From: Lachnospiraceae bacterium
GTDB lineage: Bacteria > Bacillota > Clostridia > Lachnospirales > Lachnospiraceae
DNA length: 53,440 nt
Direction: 5' to 3'
Assembly (NCBI GenBank): GCA_024403615.1
Contig: JAKSRM010000013.1
Span: 1 to 53,440 of the forward strand
In this document: positions 8,095 through 17,108 of the stretch, one piece after another
Numbering within the stretch: position 1 is the first letter of the stretch
Layout of the letters: the number at the start of each line of letters is the position of its first letter
The notes under the pieces: model-generated
Seen by the model: only the letters and a program-made list of their open reading frames with translations
Told to the model about the DNA's origin: nothing
Database searches by the model: none
Translations under genes and position numbers: made by a program

Positions 8095-10794
8095 GTGTTT
8101 CTTACTGTAATTTTTAATTTAATTATCCGACCTTTGATTGTGGTATTTGAACTTATCTATTCTTTGATGGATAAGTTTTTAGGCAACCCGATTTTATGTA
8201 TTGTTGCCTTAAGTATTGTAATGAATCTGCTGTGTCTGCCTCTTTATAAACGGGCGGATGCCATTCAGGAAGAAGAGCGCCAGAAACAGGAAAGCATGGC
8301 TTACTGGCTGAATCATATTAAAAAGGCTTTTAAAGGTGATGAGCGTTATATGATGATTAACACCTATTACCGTCAGCAGAATTATAAGCCGATCAGCGCC
8401 CTGAGAAGTTCTATGTCTCTGATTTTGCAGATTCCGTTTTTCATTGCTGCTTATCAGTATCTTTCTCATTTGAGTTTGCTGAAGGGAGCTTCCTTCTGGA
8501 TTTTCAACGATTTAGGAAGTCCAGATCATATGTTTTATATCGGCAGTCTTCCGATAAATATCCTTCCAATCATTATGACCATTTTTAATGTGGTCTCATC
8601 TTATATCTATTTAAAGGGCTTCCCAATGAGCCAGAAAATCCAGACCTATGGTTTAGCTCTGGTATTTCTCGTTCTGCTTTACAACAGCCCTTCTGGCCTG
8701 GTTATTTACTGGACCTGTAACCAGATTTTCTCTTTAATCAAGAATATTTTCCTAAAACTGATACCAAACAAAAAAGTTTTAGGAATCTGTTTATCAGTTT
8801 TAGGCATTGCCGTTTGCGTCAGCCTGTTTGCATCTGGGGTTGTAGACTCGGGAAAGAAAATATTATTTGTAATTGTCATTTTCCTGGTTTGTCAGATTCC
8901 ATTGGTTTCTGCATTCGTGAAAAAACAGGAACAGAATGAGAAAGAGGTTCTTCCGGTTCCAAAGAAAATCTATGTCTTATGTGCGGTTTTCCTGACCTTG
9001 TTTATCGGAATGATTATTCCTCTGACGGTTATCAGTTCTTCTCCAACCGAATTTGTAACGGCTGGATCTACACCAGCACAGATTATAGTTTATACGGCTT
9101 CCCTGGCAGCAGGATTCTTTATTGTATGGTTTAGCGTTTTTTATTACCTAGCATCCCAAAAGGGAAAAAATGTAATTTCCTATGCAATGTTTGCCATCAC
9201 AGGAGCCTCCATTGTGGACTTCATATTCTTCGGAAAGAACCTGGGCTTCATTTCGGAATCGCTGGTTTATGACACGACTCCAAGTTTCTCTTTCACACAG
9301 AAACTAATCAATCTTTTGATTGTGATTCTTGTAATGGTTGCCTTTATTTTGCTGTTAAAATATTGTAGAAAAATTATGCCATATGTTCTTATCGTACTTC
9401 TGGTGGGCTCCATCGGTCTGATGATTACCCATATCCGTTCGATAAATAAACAACTGAAAGATTCCATAAAAAACGAAATCATAATGGCCAACGAGGCAGA
9501 ACCGGTGTTCCGTCTTAGCAAAACCGGCAACAATGTGGTCTTTCTTATGCTGGACCGAGGAATGAGTGGCTATATTCCGTATATTCTGGCAGAAAAACCG
9601 GAACTGGCAGAGAAACTGGATGGATTCACTTATTATCCAAATACACTGACCTATGGCCCGGTAACTTATATTGCAGCTCCGGCCCTCTTTGGAGGTTATG
9701 ACTATACGCCGGCAAAAATCAATGAACGGGATGACGTGCTATTAGGGGACAAGCATAACGAAGCCTTGTCGATTATGCCGTATAACTTTTCGGAAAATGG
9801 ATATGAGGTAACTGTCGCGGATCTTCCTTTTGCAGGAGGTCAGTATGGATTAGCTTACGATTACTCCTTCTTGGATGATTATGAAAATGTGAAGGCGGTT
9901 GACCTTTCCGGAAAATATTACGTAGATAAGAACGAGGAATTTGATAAGTTCTCCTCTGACCGTCAGAATCGGAACTTTTTCTATTACAGTGTAATGAAAG
10001 TTCTCCCTCTTTGGGCACAGAATACGTTATACGACGGGGGCAACTATTATTCTACTGAAACGAAACTTGCTTCTACCAGCAAGTTCCTTACAGAGTATGC
10101 TGTAATGGATGCTTTGCCGGAATTAACGGAAATTACAGAGGAAAATGTAAATACTTGCATGATTATGGAAAATGCAATCACTCATAGCCCTTCTGTTACG
10201 GATACGGAAACCTATGAACCAGCGGCAGTAGAACATCGGGAAATCTATGGCGATATGGACCGTTTTACGCTGAATGGAATTACCGTTCGTATGGAAGAAG
10301 AACGTCAGGTGATGCATTATAATGCTAATATGGCAGCTTGGATAAAGATTGGCGAATGGATTGATTATCTGAAAGAAGAGGGAGTATATGATAATACAAA
10401 AATTATCATCGCTTCGGATCATGGATACGACCTGTATCAGTTTGATTACATGCAGATTTCCTCTCTGTTTAACTGCCAAAAGCAGAACGCTTTACTGTTA
10501 GTCAAAGACTTTGATGCCCATGGATGGACCCAATGTGATGATTTTATGACTACGGCAGATGCACCTTTGTTAGCCTTTGAAGGAACTGTAAAGCAACCAA
10601 TAAATCCGTTTAATGGATCTGTATTAACGGATGAAGAAAAATATGCTCATCCACAATGGATTACCACATCTGGAACCTATAGCAAAGACCAAATCCGTAA
10701 AGATACGGTTATGGGGAATAATAGTGGCTCTTGGTGGTCCGTTCATGATAATATATTTGATAAGAACAACTGGACTTTGGAAAAATCAAATTAA
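8095..10794 (+). CDS. YidC/Oxa1-like insertase domain fused to a membrane sulfatase/phosphotransferase domain
   Basis: 899 residues, GTG start immediately after the previous TAA. Residues 1-225 follow the YidC/Oxa1 plan: a first hydrophobic helix, LPLYKRADAIQ, the IPFFIAAYQYLSHL segment, an FNDLGSPD loop, LPIIMTIFN, and NSPSGLVIYWTCNQIFSL. Five or six further membrane helices follow (about 228-450). From about 470 comes an extracytoplasmic alkaline-phosphatase-superfamily sulfatase domain, with NVVFLMLDRGMSGY, LDGFTYYPNTLTYG and the metal-site motif ASDHGYDL. Sulfatase-fold membrane enzymes of this kind (LtaS, EptA types) transfer phosphoglycerol or phosphoethanolamine from lipids. The insertase part may position a substrate or be a repurposed scaffold; this is inference. 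The context (LicD, TagF-like genes) favours polymer modification. Confidence 0.8.
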   Translation: MFLTVIFNLIIRPLIVVFELIYSLMDKFLGNPILCIVALSIVMNLLCLPLYKRADAIQEEERQKQESMAYWLNHIKKAFKGDERYMMINTYYRQQNYKPISALRSSMSLILQIPFFIAAYQYLSHLSLLKGASFWIFNDLGSPDHMFYIGSLPINILPIIMTIFNVVSSYIYLKGFPMSQKIQTYGLALVFLVLLYNSPSGLVIYWTCNQIFSLIKNIFLKLIPNKKVLGICLSVLGIAVCVSLFASGVVDSGKKILFVIVIFLVCQIPLVSAFVKKQEQNEKEVLPVPKKIYVLCAVFLTLFIGMIIPLTVISSSPTEFVTAGSTPAQIIVYTASLAAGFFIVWFSVFYYLASQKGKNVISYAMFAITGASIVDFIFFGKNLGFISESLVYDTTPSFSFTQKLINLLIVILVMVAFILLLKYCRKIMPYVLIVLLVGSIGLMITHIRSINKQLKDSIKNEIIMANEAEPVFRLSKTGNNVVFLMLDRGMSGYIPYILAEKPELAEKLDGFTYYPNTLTYGPVTYIAAPALFGGYDYTPAKINERDDVLLGDKHNEALSIMPYNFSENGYEVTVADLPFAGGQYGLAYDYSFLDDYENVKAVDLSGKYYVDKNEEFDKFSSDRQNRNFFYYSVMKVLPLWAQNTLYDGGNYYSTETKLASTSKFLTEYAVMDALPELTEITEENVNTCMIMENAITHSPSVTDTETYEPAAVEHREIYGDMDRFTLNGITVRMEEERQVMHYNANMAAWIKIGEWIDYLKEEGVYDNTKIIIASDHGYDLYQFDYMQISSLFNCQKQNALLLVKDFDAHGWTQCDDFMTTADAPLLAFEGTVKQPINPFNGSVLTDEEKYAHPQWITTSGTYSKDQIRKDTVMGNNSGSWWSVHDNIFDKNNWTLEKSN

Positions 10795-10806
10795 AAGAAA
10801 ACTGAG

Positions 10807-11583
10807 ATGAACCAATTACAAAAAGAAATACTGGAAGAACTTATCGCGTTTGATGCTGTAGCAAGAGATGCAGGAGTGCCTTATACCCTTCATGGAGGTA
10901 CTCTTCTTGGTGCTGCCCGGGAGCATGGATTTATTGCTTGGGATAATGATGCGGATGTTGCTATTTTCAGCAAAGATTATCCGAAGTTCAAAAAGGCTTT
11001 TGAAGAAGCTGGCTCCCGATACAAAATCATTGATGATTTTACTGCCGGAAGTTATGCCATCGTAGATAAAGAACAGGGTGGAGAAGCTAGCGCAGATATA
11101 TTTATTTATGACTATATTTCTGAAAATAAGCTAGCACAGAAAATAAAAATACTGGGTGTCATCTTTCTCCAGGCCATGTTGAAAACCAAAGAGACCATTA
11201 AGCTGACAGAAGATAACAACCATGGAAAAGGAAAAACGTTTCTTTACAAATGTGCTTATGGATTTGGAAAGCTGTTTTCCAGAAAAACAAAAGAAAAATG
11301 GTATCATCGTTTTTGCTCCAAGGCATTTGTAGGACAGAAAAATAGAATTTTCCTTTCCAATGATTCTGCAAAATATCTGAATGCCTGTGTCCCGGTAAAA
11401 TATATGCAGGCTTTTGACGAAATAGAGTTTGAAGGACATCAATTTTTCGTAACTTCGTGTTATAATGAATTACTTACGGATAAATATGGGGCAGACTATA
11501 TGACCCCAAAACAGAATGATGAAATTAGCAAACGACATGACCGGTTCCGGGATATGTTAAGTGAGGAAGCAAATAAGGAGTAA
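10807..11583 (+). CDS. LicD-family phosphotransferase, single domain
   Basis: 258 residues, about the usual LicD length. The nucleotidyltransferase signature GGTLLGAAREHGFIAWDND lies near residues 30-48, with DND-A-D in place of the more common DDD-I-D, so the metal-binding Asp residues are largely kept. The ATG lies 12 bases after the previous stop without a clear Shine-Dalgarno, suggesting translational coupling. The gene is followed three bases later by the SDR gene. By family it would attach a phospho-alcohol from a CDP donor to a surface glycan. This is the most compact of the three LicD proteins in the locus and could be a separate acceptor specificity. Confidence 0.85.
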   Translation: MNQLQKEILEELIAFDAVARDAGVPYTLHGGTLLGAAREHGFIAWDNDADVAIFSKDYPKFKKAFEEAGSRYKIIDDFTAGSYAIVDKEQGGEASADIFIYDYISENKLAQKIKILGVIFLQAMLKTKETIKLTEDNNHGKGKTFLYKCAYGFGKLFSRKTKEKWYHRFCSKAFVGQKNRIFLSNDSAKYLNACVPVKYMQAFDEIEFEGHQFFVTSCYNELLTDKYGADYMTPKQNDEISKRHDRFRDMLSEEANKE

Positions 11584-11586
11584 AAA

Positions 11587-12327
11587 GTGGAAAAATCTGC
11601 ATTAATAACCGGCTCTACAAAAGGAATAGGAAAAGCCATTGCCTTAAAGTTATTATCTAAGGATTATTTTGTATTTTTAAATTACGCTCATGATGATGCT
11701 TCTGCGGAGGCTCTGAAAAAGGAGCTGGATGAAAAAGGCTTTGTAGGAAAATATCAGATTGTGAAAGCAGATGTTTCTACCGAAGAAGGAACCGGCGTAT
11801 TGAAAGAATCGGTTCTGGGAAAGGGCCTTCCGTTGTATTATCTGGTACTGAACGCAGCCTCGAATGGAACGGAACGAAATTCTTTTAAAAATATTACCAG
11901 AGCAGAAATGGCAAAGATGTTTGAAATTAATCTATTCTCCCCATTTTTCCTGGTTCAGAGTTTTGCAGATTCTTTGGCAGAGGGCGGAGCTGTTCTGTTT
12001 ATTAGCTCTGCCATGGGTATCTATCCACATTCTACGTATATTCCTTACGGAACCACAAAGGCAGCAGAAATCTTCCTGGCAAAAAGCCTTGTGAAAGAAT
12101 TTGCAGAACAAAAAGTTCGTGTAAATGCTATTGCACCTCATTGCATCGAAACAGAAATGTTCCCTGGTAATCGGGGAGAAGAACAACTGAGCCGTATGAA
12201 GGCCAGTCTGGCAGTTGGTGAATTTGGAAAAGCTGAGGACGTGGCAGATCTGGCACTGACGGTTTTGGAAAATCAGCATATGAACGGCGCCGTAATAAAA
12301 ATTGACGGTGGCTATGACTATAAATAA
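11587..12327 (+). CDS. Short-chain dehydrogenase/reductase (SDR)
   Basis: 246 residues with a GTG start three bases after the upstream stop. A classical SDR: cofactor motif TGSTKGIG at residues 8-15, NAAS after strand 4, ISSAMG with the catalytic Ser, and the Tyr154-Lys158 pair in YGTTK. The usual PG motif after strand 6 is IAPHCIETEM. FabG-like proteins reduce ketones or oxidise alcohols with NAD(P). Placed between a LicD gene and a ThDP-dependent carboligase, it may reduce a keto group on the alcohol that the cytidylyltransferase downstream activates. A fatty-acid role is unlikely from this context. Substrate unknown. Confidence 0.85.
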   Translation: MEKSALITGSTKGIGKAIALKLLSKDYFVFLNYAHDDASAEALKKELDEKGFVGKYQIVKADVSTEEGTGVLKESVLGKGLPLYYLVLNAASNGTERNSFKNITRAEMAKMFEINLFSPFFLVQSFADSLAEGGAVLFISSAMGIYPHSTYIPYGTTKAAEIFLAKSLVKEFAEQKVRVNAIAPHCIETEMFPGNRGEEQLSRMKASLAVGEFGKAEDVADLALTVLENQHMNGAVIKIDGGYDYK

Positions 12328-12351
12328 TTTGACGGAATTGACGGAGTAGGT

Positions 12352-14097
12352 ATGAAATTATCAGACTACATCGTTGAGTTTTTTGCTCAACATGAAATCA
12401 AAGACTTTTTCGGATATCAGGGCACGATGATTGCCCATTTTATTGATTCCATTTATAAGAACGGAAAGGTAACCAATCATAGTTGCTATAACGAACAAGG
12501 AGCAGCTTTTGCAGCTTGTGGTTATGCGTCTGCCAGAGAAAAATGCGCGTTGGCTTACGCTACCAGCGGACCGGGTGCGGTAAATCTTTTATCTGGTGTT
12601 GCCAATGCCTTTTTTGATTCGGTGCCGGTAATTTTTATTACTGGTCAGGCCAATACCTATGAATATTATGATAATATTCCGGAAATCCGTCAGCACACCT
12701 TCCAGGAACTGAATATTGTGGAAATGGCCAAGCCAGTCGTAAAATACGCGGCTATGGTAAAAGACCCGTCAAGAATACGATATGAAGTAGAAAAAGCCTG
12801 GTATTTGGCAAATAACGGCCGAAAAGGGCCTGTATTATTAGACTTGCCTATGAATATTCAGCAGGCACAGATTGAACCGGAAGAATTAGAAGGTTTCCTT
12901 CCGGAATGCGAGTTGGAAGATCGTTCGGAATGTGCTTATAAGGCCTTAAAAGCAGCGTTGGAGAAATCCAAACGCCCGGCCTTGCTTCTTGGAAACGGCA
13001 TTTCCACAGAAGATGCTCAGGTATTTGTAGAATTAGCAGAAACTTTAAAAATACCAGTGATTACCTCTCTCTTGGGAAAAGGAAAGCTGGCTTTCGACCA
13101 TCCACTGAATTTCGGTATGGTAGGAAGTGCTTATGGCCATCGATATGCGAATATGATTGCAGCTCTGAAAGCGGACCTTATTGTTGCCGTAGGAGCTTCG
13201 CTGTGCAAACGTCAGACAGGAACGAAAGTAGAACTGTTTGCGAATGATGCTAAAATTCTTCATTTCGATATCGATGAAAATGAACTGGCAAAAAAAGTGA
13301 ACGATGATGATGAAAACATTGTTGTGGACACGAAGAACTTTGCCGAGTATATGAGACAGCAAAAAGAAGACTGGAAGCAATGGAGCAAGGCGGATGAAAA
13401 ATGGCTGGCCTTCTGTGAAGAATATCGTCTGTATTGCAGAAAATTTGATGCAAATCATCCAACTAGATTCCCAAATAAAGTAATCGAAGCGTTTAACGAT
13501 TTTATCCGCCCGGAGGATATTGTAGCCGGAGACGTAGGCCAACATATGATGTGGCTGGCTCAGTCCTATAAAAATAAAAAAGCCCAGCCAATCCTGTTTT
13601 CTGGCGGACATGGCGCTATGGGTTATGCTTTGCCGGCAGCCATTGGTGCATGTATTGCAAAACCGGAAGCCAGAGCCTTTGCCTTCTGTGGGGATGGTGC
13701 GATTCAGATGAACGTCCAGGAACTTCAGTGGGCCGTAAGAGAAAATCTGGACCTGGTGGTTGTGGTATTGAATAACAGTTCTTTGGGTCTGATTGTCCAG
13801 CAGCAGGATGCTTACTTTGACGGTCTTCACTATGGAGCTGCGAATCCTTATTTCACCGGACCGGATTTCAAAGCAATTGCAGAAGCTTATGGCTTAAAAG
13901 GCTATAAAGCCGGCAATCTGGAAGAACTTCAGACAATTTTACAAGGCGGAATAAAAGGCCCTGTTTTGATTGAATATACGTTTGATGGTTTTACGAAAGC
14001 TTATCCGAAAACGGAATTAGGAAAAGCGATTTATAACCAAGACCCGCTTCTTCCTCAGGAAGAACTTCAGGAATTTGTAGATAGAACGATCAACTAG
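12352..14097 (+). CDS. Acetolactate-synthase-like ThDP-dependent enzyme
   Basis: 581 residues with the full three-domain ThDP layout: N-terminal Pyr domain with the cofactor-activating Glu48 (YNEQGAAFAACGYA) and SGPGAVNLL; a central domain (about 190-330); and a PP domain with GDGAIQMNVQELQ near residue 447 followed by the NN of the ThDP-Mg motif. Family members include acetolactate synthase, but also carboligases that add a two-carbon unit to nucleotide sugars (YerE) and phosphonate or sulfonate decarboxylases. There is no ilvN or other branched-chain amino acid gene nearby. The neighbours are SDR, cytidylyltransferase and LicD, so a role in making a branched or unusual polyol or sugar for the surface polymer is more likely. 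The start has GGAGTAGGT upstream. The reaction is not established. Confidence 0.8.
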   Translation: MKLSDYIVEFFAQHEIKDFFGYQGTMIAHFIDSIYKNGKVTNHSCYNEQGAAFAACGYASAREKCALAYATSGPGAVNLLSGVANAFFDSVPVIFITGQANTYEYYDNIPEIRQHTFQELNIVEMAKPVVKYAAMVKDPSRIRYEVEKAWYLANNGRKGPVLLDLPMNIQQAQIEPEELEGFLPECELEDRSECAYKALKAALEKSKRPALLLGNGISTEDAQVFVELAETLKIPVITSLLGKGKLAFDHPLNFGMVGSAYGHRYANMIAALKADLIVAVGASLCKRQTGTKVELFANDAKILHFDIDENELAKKVNDDDENIVVDTKNFAEYMRQQKEDWKQWSKADEKWLAFCEEYRLYCRKFDANHPTRFPNKVIEAFNDFIRPEDIVAGDVGQHMMWLAQSYKNKKAQPILFSGGHGAMGYALPAAIGACIAKPEARAFAFCGDGAIQMNVQELQWAVRENLDLVVVVLNNSSLGLIVQQQDAYFDGLHYGAANPYFTGPDFKAIAEAYGLKGYKAGNLEELQTILQGGIKGPVLIEYTFDGFTKAYPKTELGKAIYNQDPLLPQEELQEFVDRTIN

Positions 14098-14110
14098 GAG
14101 ATAGTTTTTT

Positions 14111-15409
14111 ATGAAGAAAATTATTACATACGGAACTTTTGATTTATTTCATCAGGGACATTACAACATTCTGAAAAGAGCGAAGGAATATGGCGATTAT
14201 CTGATCGTAGGTGTAACCAGTGAATCTTTCGATTTGGAAAGAGGAAAATTAGGAGTAAGGGACAGCCTTCTTACTCGTATTGAAAACGTCAAAAAGACTG
14301 GTTTCGCAGATGAAATCATTATTGAAGAATTTAATGGTCAGAAAATTCAGGACGTTCAGAAATATAATATTGATGCTTTAGTTATTGGATCCGACTGGAT
14401 TGGAAAATTTGATTACTTAAAGCCGTATTGTGAAGTTGTTTATCTGGAAAGAACGAAGAATATCTCCAGTACTCAGATTCGTCTGCAAGAGCAGTTCCTG
14501 AACGTGGGACTGATTCTGGATTCCGATAACGACGGTGGTTTTGTAGAAGAATCTAAATTTGTCAGCGGTGTTCACATTGACCGGGTGTTCTGCGAAGACC
14601 TGAAACAGGCAAATGAGTTGAAACAGAAATATCAGCTGAATGAAGCTTATGATAATCTGGATGAATTCATGGACGGCCTAAATGCAGTTATCGTAAATGT
14701 AAAGACCAAGAAAGCTGTAGAATATATTAAAAAGGCCCAGAAGGCCGGAAAGCATGTTCTTTACCGCTTCTTTGAGCAGCCTACATTAAAACAAATCCAG
14801 AGTATGATTGATACGGCAAAGAAGAAACATCTCCTTCTGCTGGATTGTATGGTTCCTGTTTACAGTCAGGCCTTTAACCAGCTCATGTGGATGGTAGAGT
14901 GTGGTCGAATTGGCAAGGTGATTCATGCAGATTGCATTGTTTCCAATACCGACGATAGTCAGCTGAATAAATATTACAGCGTGCTTTATGCTGTTTATGT
15001 TGCTAGTAGAATCTGTGCATCAACAGATTTCAAATACACGACTTTTAAACATAAATTCTCCGATGACAAATATTATCTTAGAGCTTCCTTGGAAAGCAAG
15101 GGCGTTCTGATTGATCTGGAAATCGGAGAAGGAATCGACCTGCTTCCAAACATTAAAATTTTAGGTGAGGAAGGACAGATTGTCGTTCCAAATGATTGGT
15201 GGAATACAGGATATTTTGAAATCTATCATAATGGAAATCCGGTGCCGGAGCGTCATTGCTATAACTATGAAGGAAACGGCATGCGTTATATCTTAAGAGA
15301 AGCTTTGATTATGCTTCGAGAAGATAACTATGAGACAACAAGATTCTCAAATGAGTATGCTATGGCCTTATATCAGGCTTGTAAAAATATTACGGAGAAG
15401 GTTAAATAA
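14111..15409 (+). CDS. TagD-like cytidylyltransferase fused to a Gfo/Idh/MocA-like domain
   Basis: 432 residues. Residues 1-127 are a glycerol-3-phosphate cytidylyltransferase-type domain: YGTFDLFHQGH with the HxGH signature at 14-17, GSDWIGKFDYL near 93-103, and ERTKNISSTQIR at 113-124. This should form a CDP-alcohol from CTP and a phospho-alcohol. From about 132 the protein resembles Gfo/Idh/MocA oxidoreductases (GKHVLYRFFEQPT, CGRIGKVIHADCIVS). The glycine-rich NAD loop is degenerate (VGLILDSDNDGGF), so redox activity is doubtful and the part may bind substrate or another protein. Stop and next start overlap as TAATG. The product is probably the donor for the LicD and TagF-like enzymes of this locus. 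Confidence 0.82.
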   Translation: MKKIITYGTFDLFHQGHYNILKRAKEYGDYLIVGVTSESFDLERGKLGVRDSLLTRIENVKKTGFADEIIIEEFNGQKIQDVQKYNIDALVIGSDWIGKFDYLKPYCEVVYLERTKNISSTQIRLQEQFLNVGLILDSDNDGGFVEESKFVSGVHIDRVFCEDLKQANELKQKYQLNEAYDNLDEFMDGLNAVIVNVKTKKAVEYIKKAQKAGKHVLYRFFEQPTLKQIQSMIDTAKKKHLLLLDCMVPVYSQAFNQLMWMVECGRIGKVIHADCIVSNTDDSQLNKYYSVLYAVYVASRICASTDFKYTTFKHKFSDDKYYLRASLESKGVLIDLEIGEGIDLLPNIKILGEEGQIVVPNDWWNTGYFEIYHNGNPVPERHCYNYEGNGMRYILREALIMLREDNYETTRFSNEYAMALYQACKNITEKVK

Positions 15410-17085
15410 TGCCTCAGATTATGAAATTCAATTCAATGGAAGCACTCCATATCATAGGTGTCAACATGCTGGTTGAATTTGACCGCCTTTGTGAAGAAGA
15501 AGGCTGGGCTTATTCTCTGGCTGGTGGAACCTTATTGGGAGCCATAAGAAATAAAGGATATCTCCCTTGGGATGATGATATTGATGTTTTTATGAAACGC
15601 CCGGACTATGAGGCTTTCGTAAAAAAATACGGTGGAAAATCGCTTTCCAAAGAATACTATAAAGTCGTTTATACCGATGCTGGCGAGCCGGGAATTCCGT
15701 TCGCCCGTCTTTTAGATACCAGAACTTCTGTGGAAACTTCTAACTCTCTTGCTTTTAAGAGTCTGTGGATGGACATTCTTCCGATTGATGGCATTCCGGA
15801 AACGAAAGAAGCGCAAAAGCAACTGATAAAAAAAATGTCCTTCCAAAGAAAGAGAAGGCTGGTTTATAATTCTCCTCCTTTTAAGGGAGCAGATGGACTG
15901 AAACGATTAGTGAAAACTCCAATTGCAGCAGTAGCAAGAGCTTTAGGTTTACGAAAAGTTCTTTGCCATAAGCTGATCCGTTCTGCTCAGACCGTTCCTT
16001 ATGAGCAGGCTGTGGAATTAGGAGAACTGGTTGCACAGGCAAAAGTTAAAGGTACTTGCAGAAAAGATACCTTTGCAGATTCTGTTTTAATGGAATTTGG
16101 TGGTCACCAGTTTAAAGCTATGCCAGACTGGGATTACTATCTGAAAGGTGCCTATGGAAATTATATGCAGGTTCCTGCGCCAAGACTTCAGTTGTCCCAT
16201 GAAGTGGATTTTTCTTTAGACCTGAGTCTGCTCAGTGTAGAAGAAAAAGCGGAGCTTATGAGCATTCCTTGTAAAGGCAGAAATCTGGTAAAGAAAGTAC
16301 AAATCGAATTATTAAAGACCTTTGATAAATTATGCGAAGACAATGGTTGGGCATATTCTTTAGTTGGGGAAAGCTTAAAAGGCGCGAAAGAATGTGGCGG
16401 CTATTTAGAAGGCGTGAATACACTGGAAGTAGCCATGTTGCGGGCAGATTACGATGCCATGATGAAAACCTTTGGCAACTTTATTTTTGCAGAACCTTAT
16501 TATCAGTTTGTATATGAACTAAACGGAAATGATTCCGGTAATTACGCAAAAATGCAGGATTTGAGATTTAAAAAGCCAGGAAATAACTGGGTATGTATCG
16601 ACATTCTTCCGTTAGACGATATTCCGGAAAATGCGCAAAAGAAAGCAGATCTCTTGGAAGATGTGAAGAAAACGAAAGCTAAGTTTAAAAAGCTGTGCGT
16701 AAAAGCTCCATCCAGTGTTGGTATTGTTCATCGGATAACAAACTCTGTGCATGTAAGCGTTTCCACATTTACTCAGCGAGACCTGAAAATGAAAGAATAT
16801 ATTCGGACCATTACTTCTCGTTATTGTGATGGAAGCGAGACGGAAGTTGCAGACCTTATGAAACGGAATAACGTGAAAGGTACCTTCCACAAAGCAACGT
16901 TTGCGGAATCAAAAAAAGTTTCGTTTGAGGGAGTACTATTTAATGCTGCTCCAGATTATGAAGAGTATCTGAAAAAGGAATTTACCGATGACAAATATGC
17001 TTCAGTTCTTACTTCAGAGGAAAAAATCAGTATTGATCTGAAATATTTTTCAGAAGAAGACGCAGCAAACTTATTGAATCTGTAA
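15409..17085 (+). CDS. Double LicD protein: active first copy, degenerate second copy
   Basis: 558 residues, start overlapping the previous stop by one base. The first domain (about 10-280) has an intact LicD signature: GGTLLGAIRNKGYLPWDDD at residues 39-57, then I-D, and WMDILPIDGIPE. A second domain (about 292-550) repeats the whole pattern (VQIELLKTFDKLCEDNGWAY and WVCIDILPLDDIPE), but its signature is GESLKGAKECGGYLEGVN. GG, R and all acidic metal ligands are altered, so it is probably inactive. The two copies align over their full length, an internal duplication followed by decay of the second site. The protein at 3001 has the same active-plus-degenerate layout. By family it transfers a phospho-alcohol; the second copy may bind the acceptor. 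Confidence 0.84.
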   Translation: MPQIMKFNSMEALHIIGVNMLVEFDRLCEEEGWAYSLAGGTLLGAIRNKGYLPWDDDIDVFMKRPDYEAFVKKYGGKSLSKEYYKVVYTDAGEPGIPFARLLDTRTSVETSNSLAFKSLWMDILPIDGIPETKEAQKQLIKKMSFQRKRRLVYNSPPFKGADGLKRLVKTPIAAVARALGLRKVLCHKLIRSAQTVPYEQAVELGELVAQAKVKGTCRKDTFADSVLMEFGGHQFKAMPDWDYYLKGAYGNYMQVPAPRLQLSHEVDFSLDLSLLSVEEKAELMSIPCKGRNLVKKVQIELLKTFDKLCEDNGWAYSLVGESLKGAKECGGYLEGVNTLEVAMLRADYDAMMKTFGNFIFAEPYYQFVYELNGNDSGNYAKMQDLRFKKPGNNWVCIDILPLDDIPENAQKKADLLEDVKKTKAKFKKLCVKAPSSVGIVHRITNSVHVSVSTFTQRDLKMKEYIRTITSRYCDGSETEVADLMKRNNVKGTFHKATFAESKKVSFEGVLFNAAPDYEEYLKKEFTDDKYASVLTSEEKISIDLKYFSEEDAANLLNL

Positions 17086-17108
17086 GCATTCCAGTTAGGG
17101 AGAATAGA

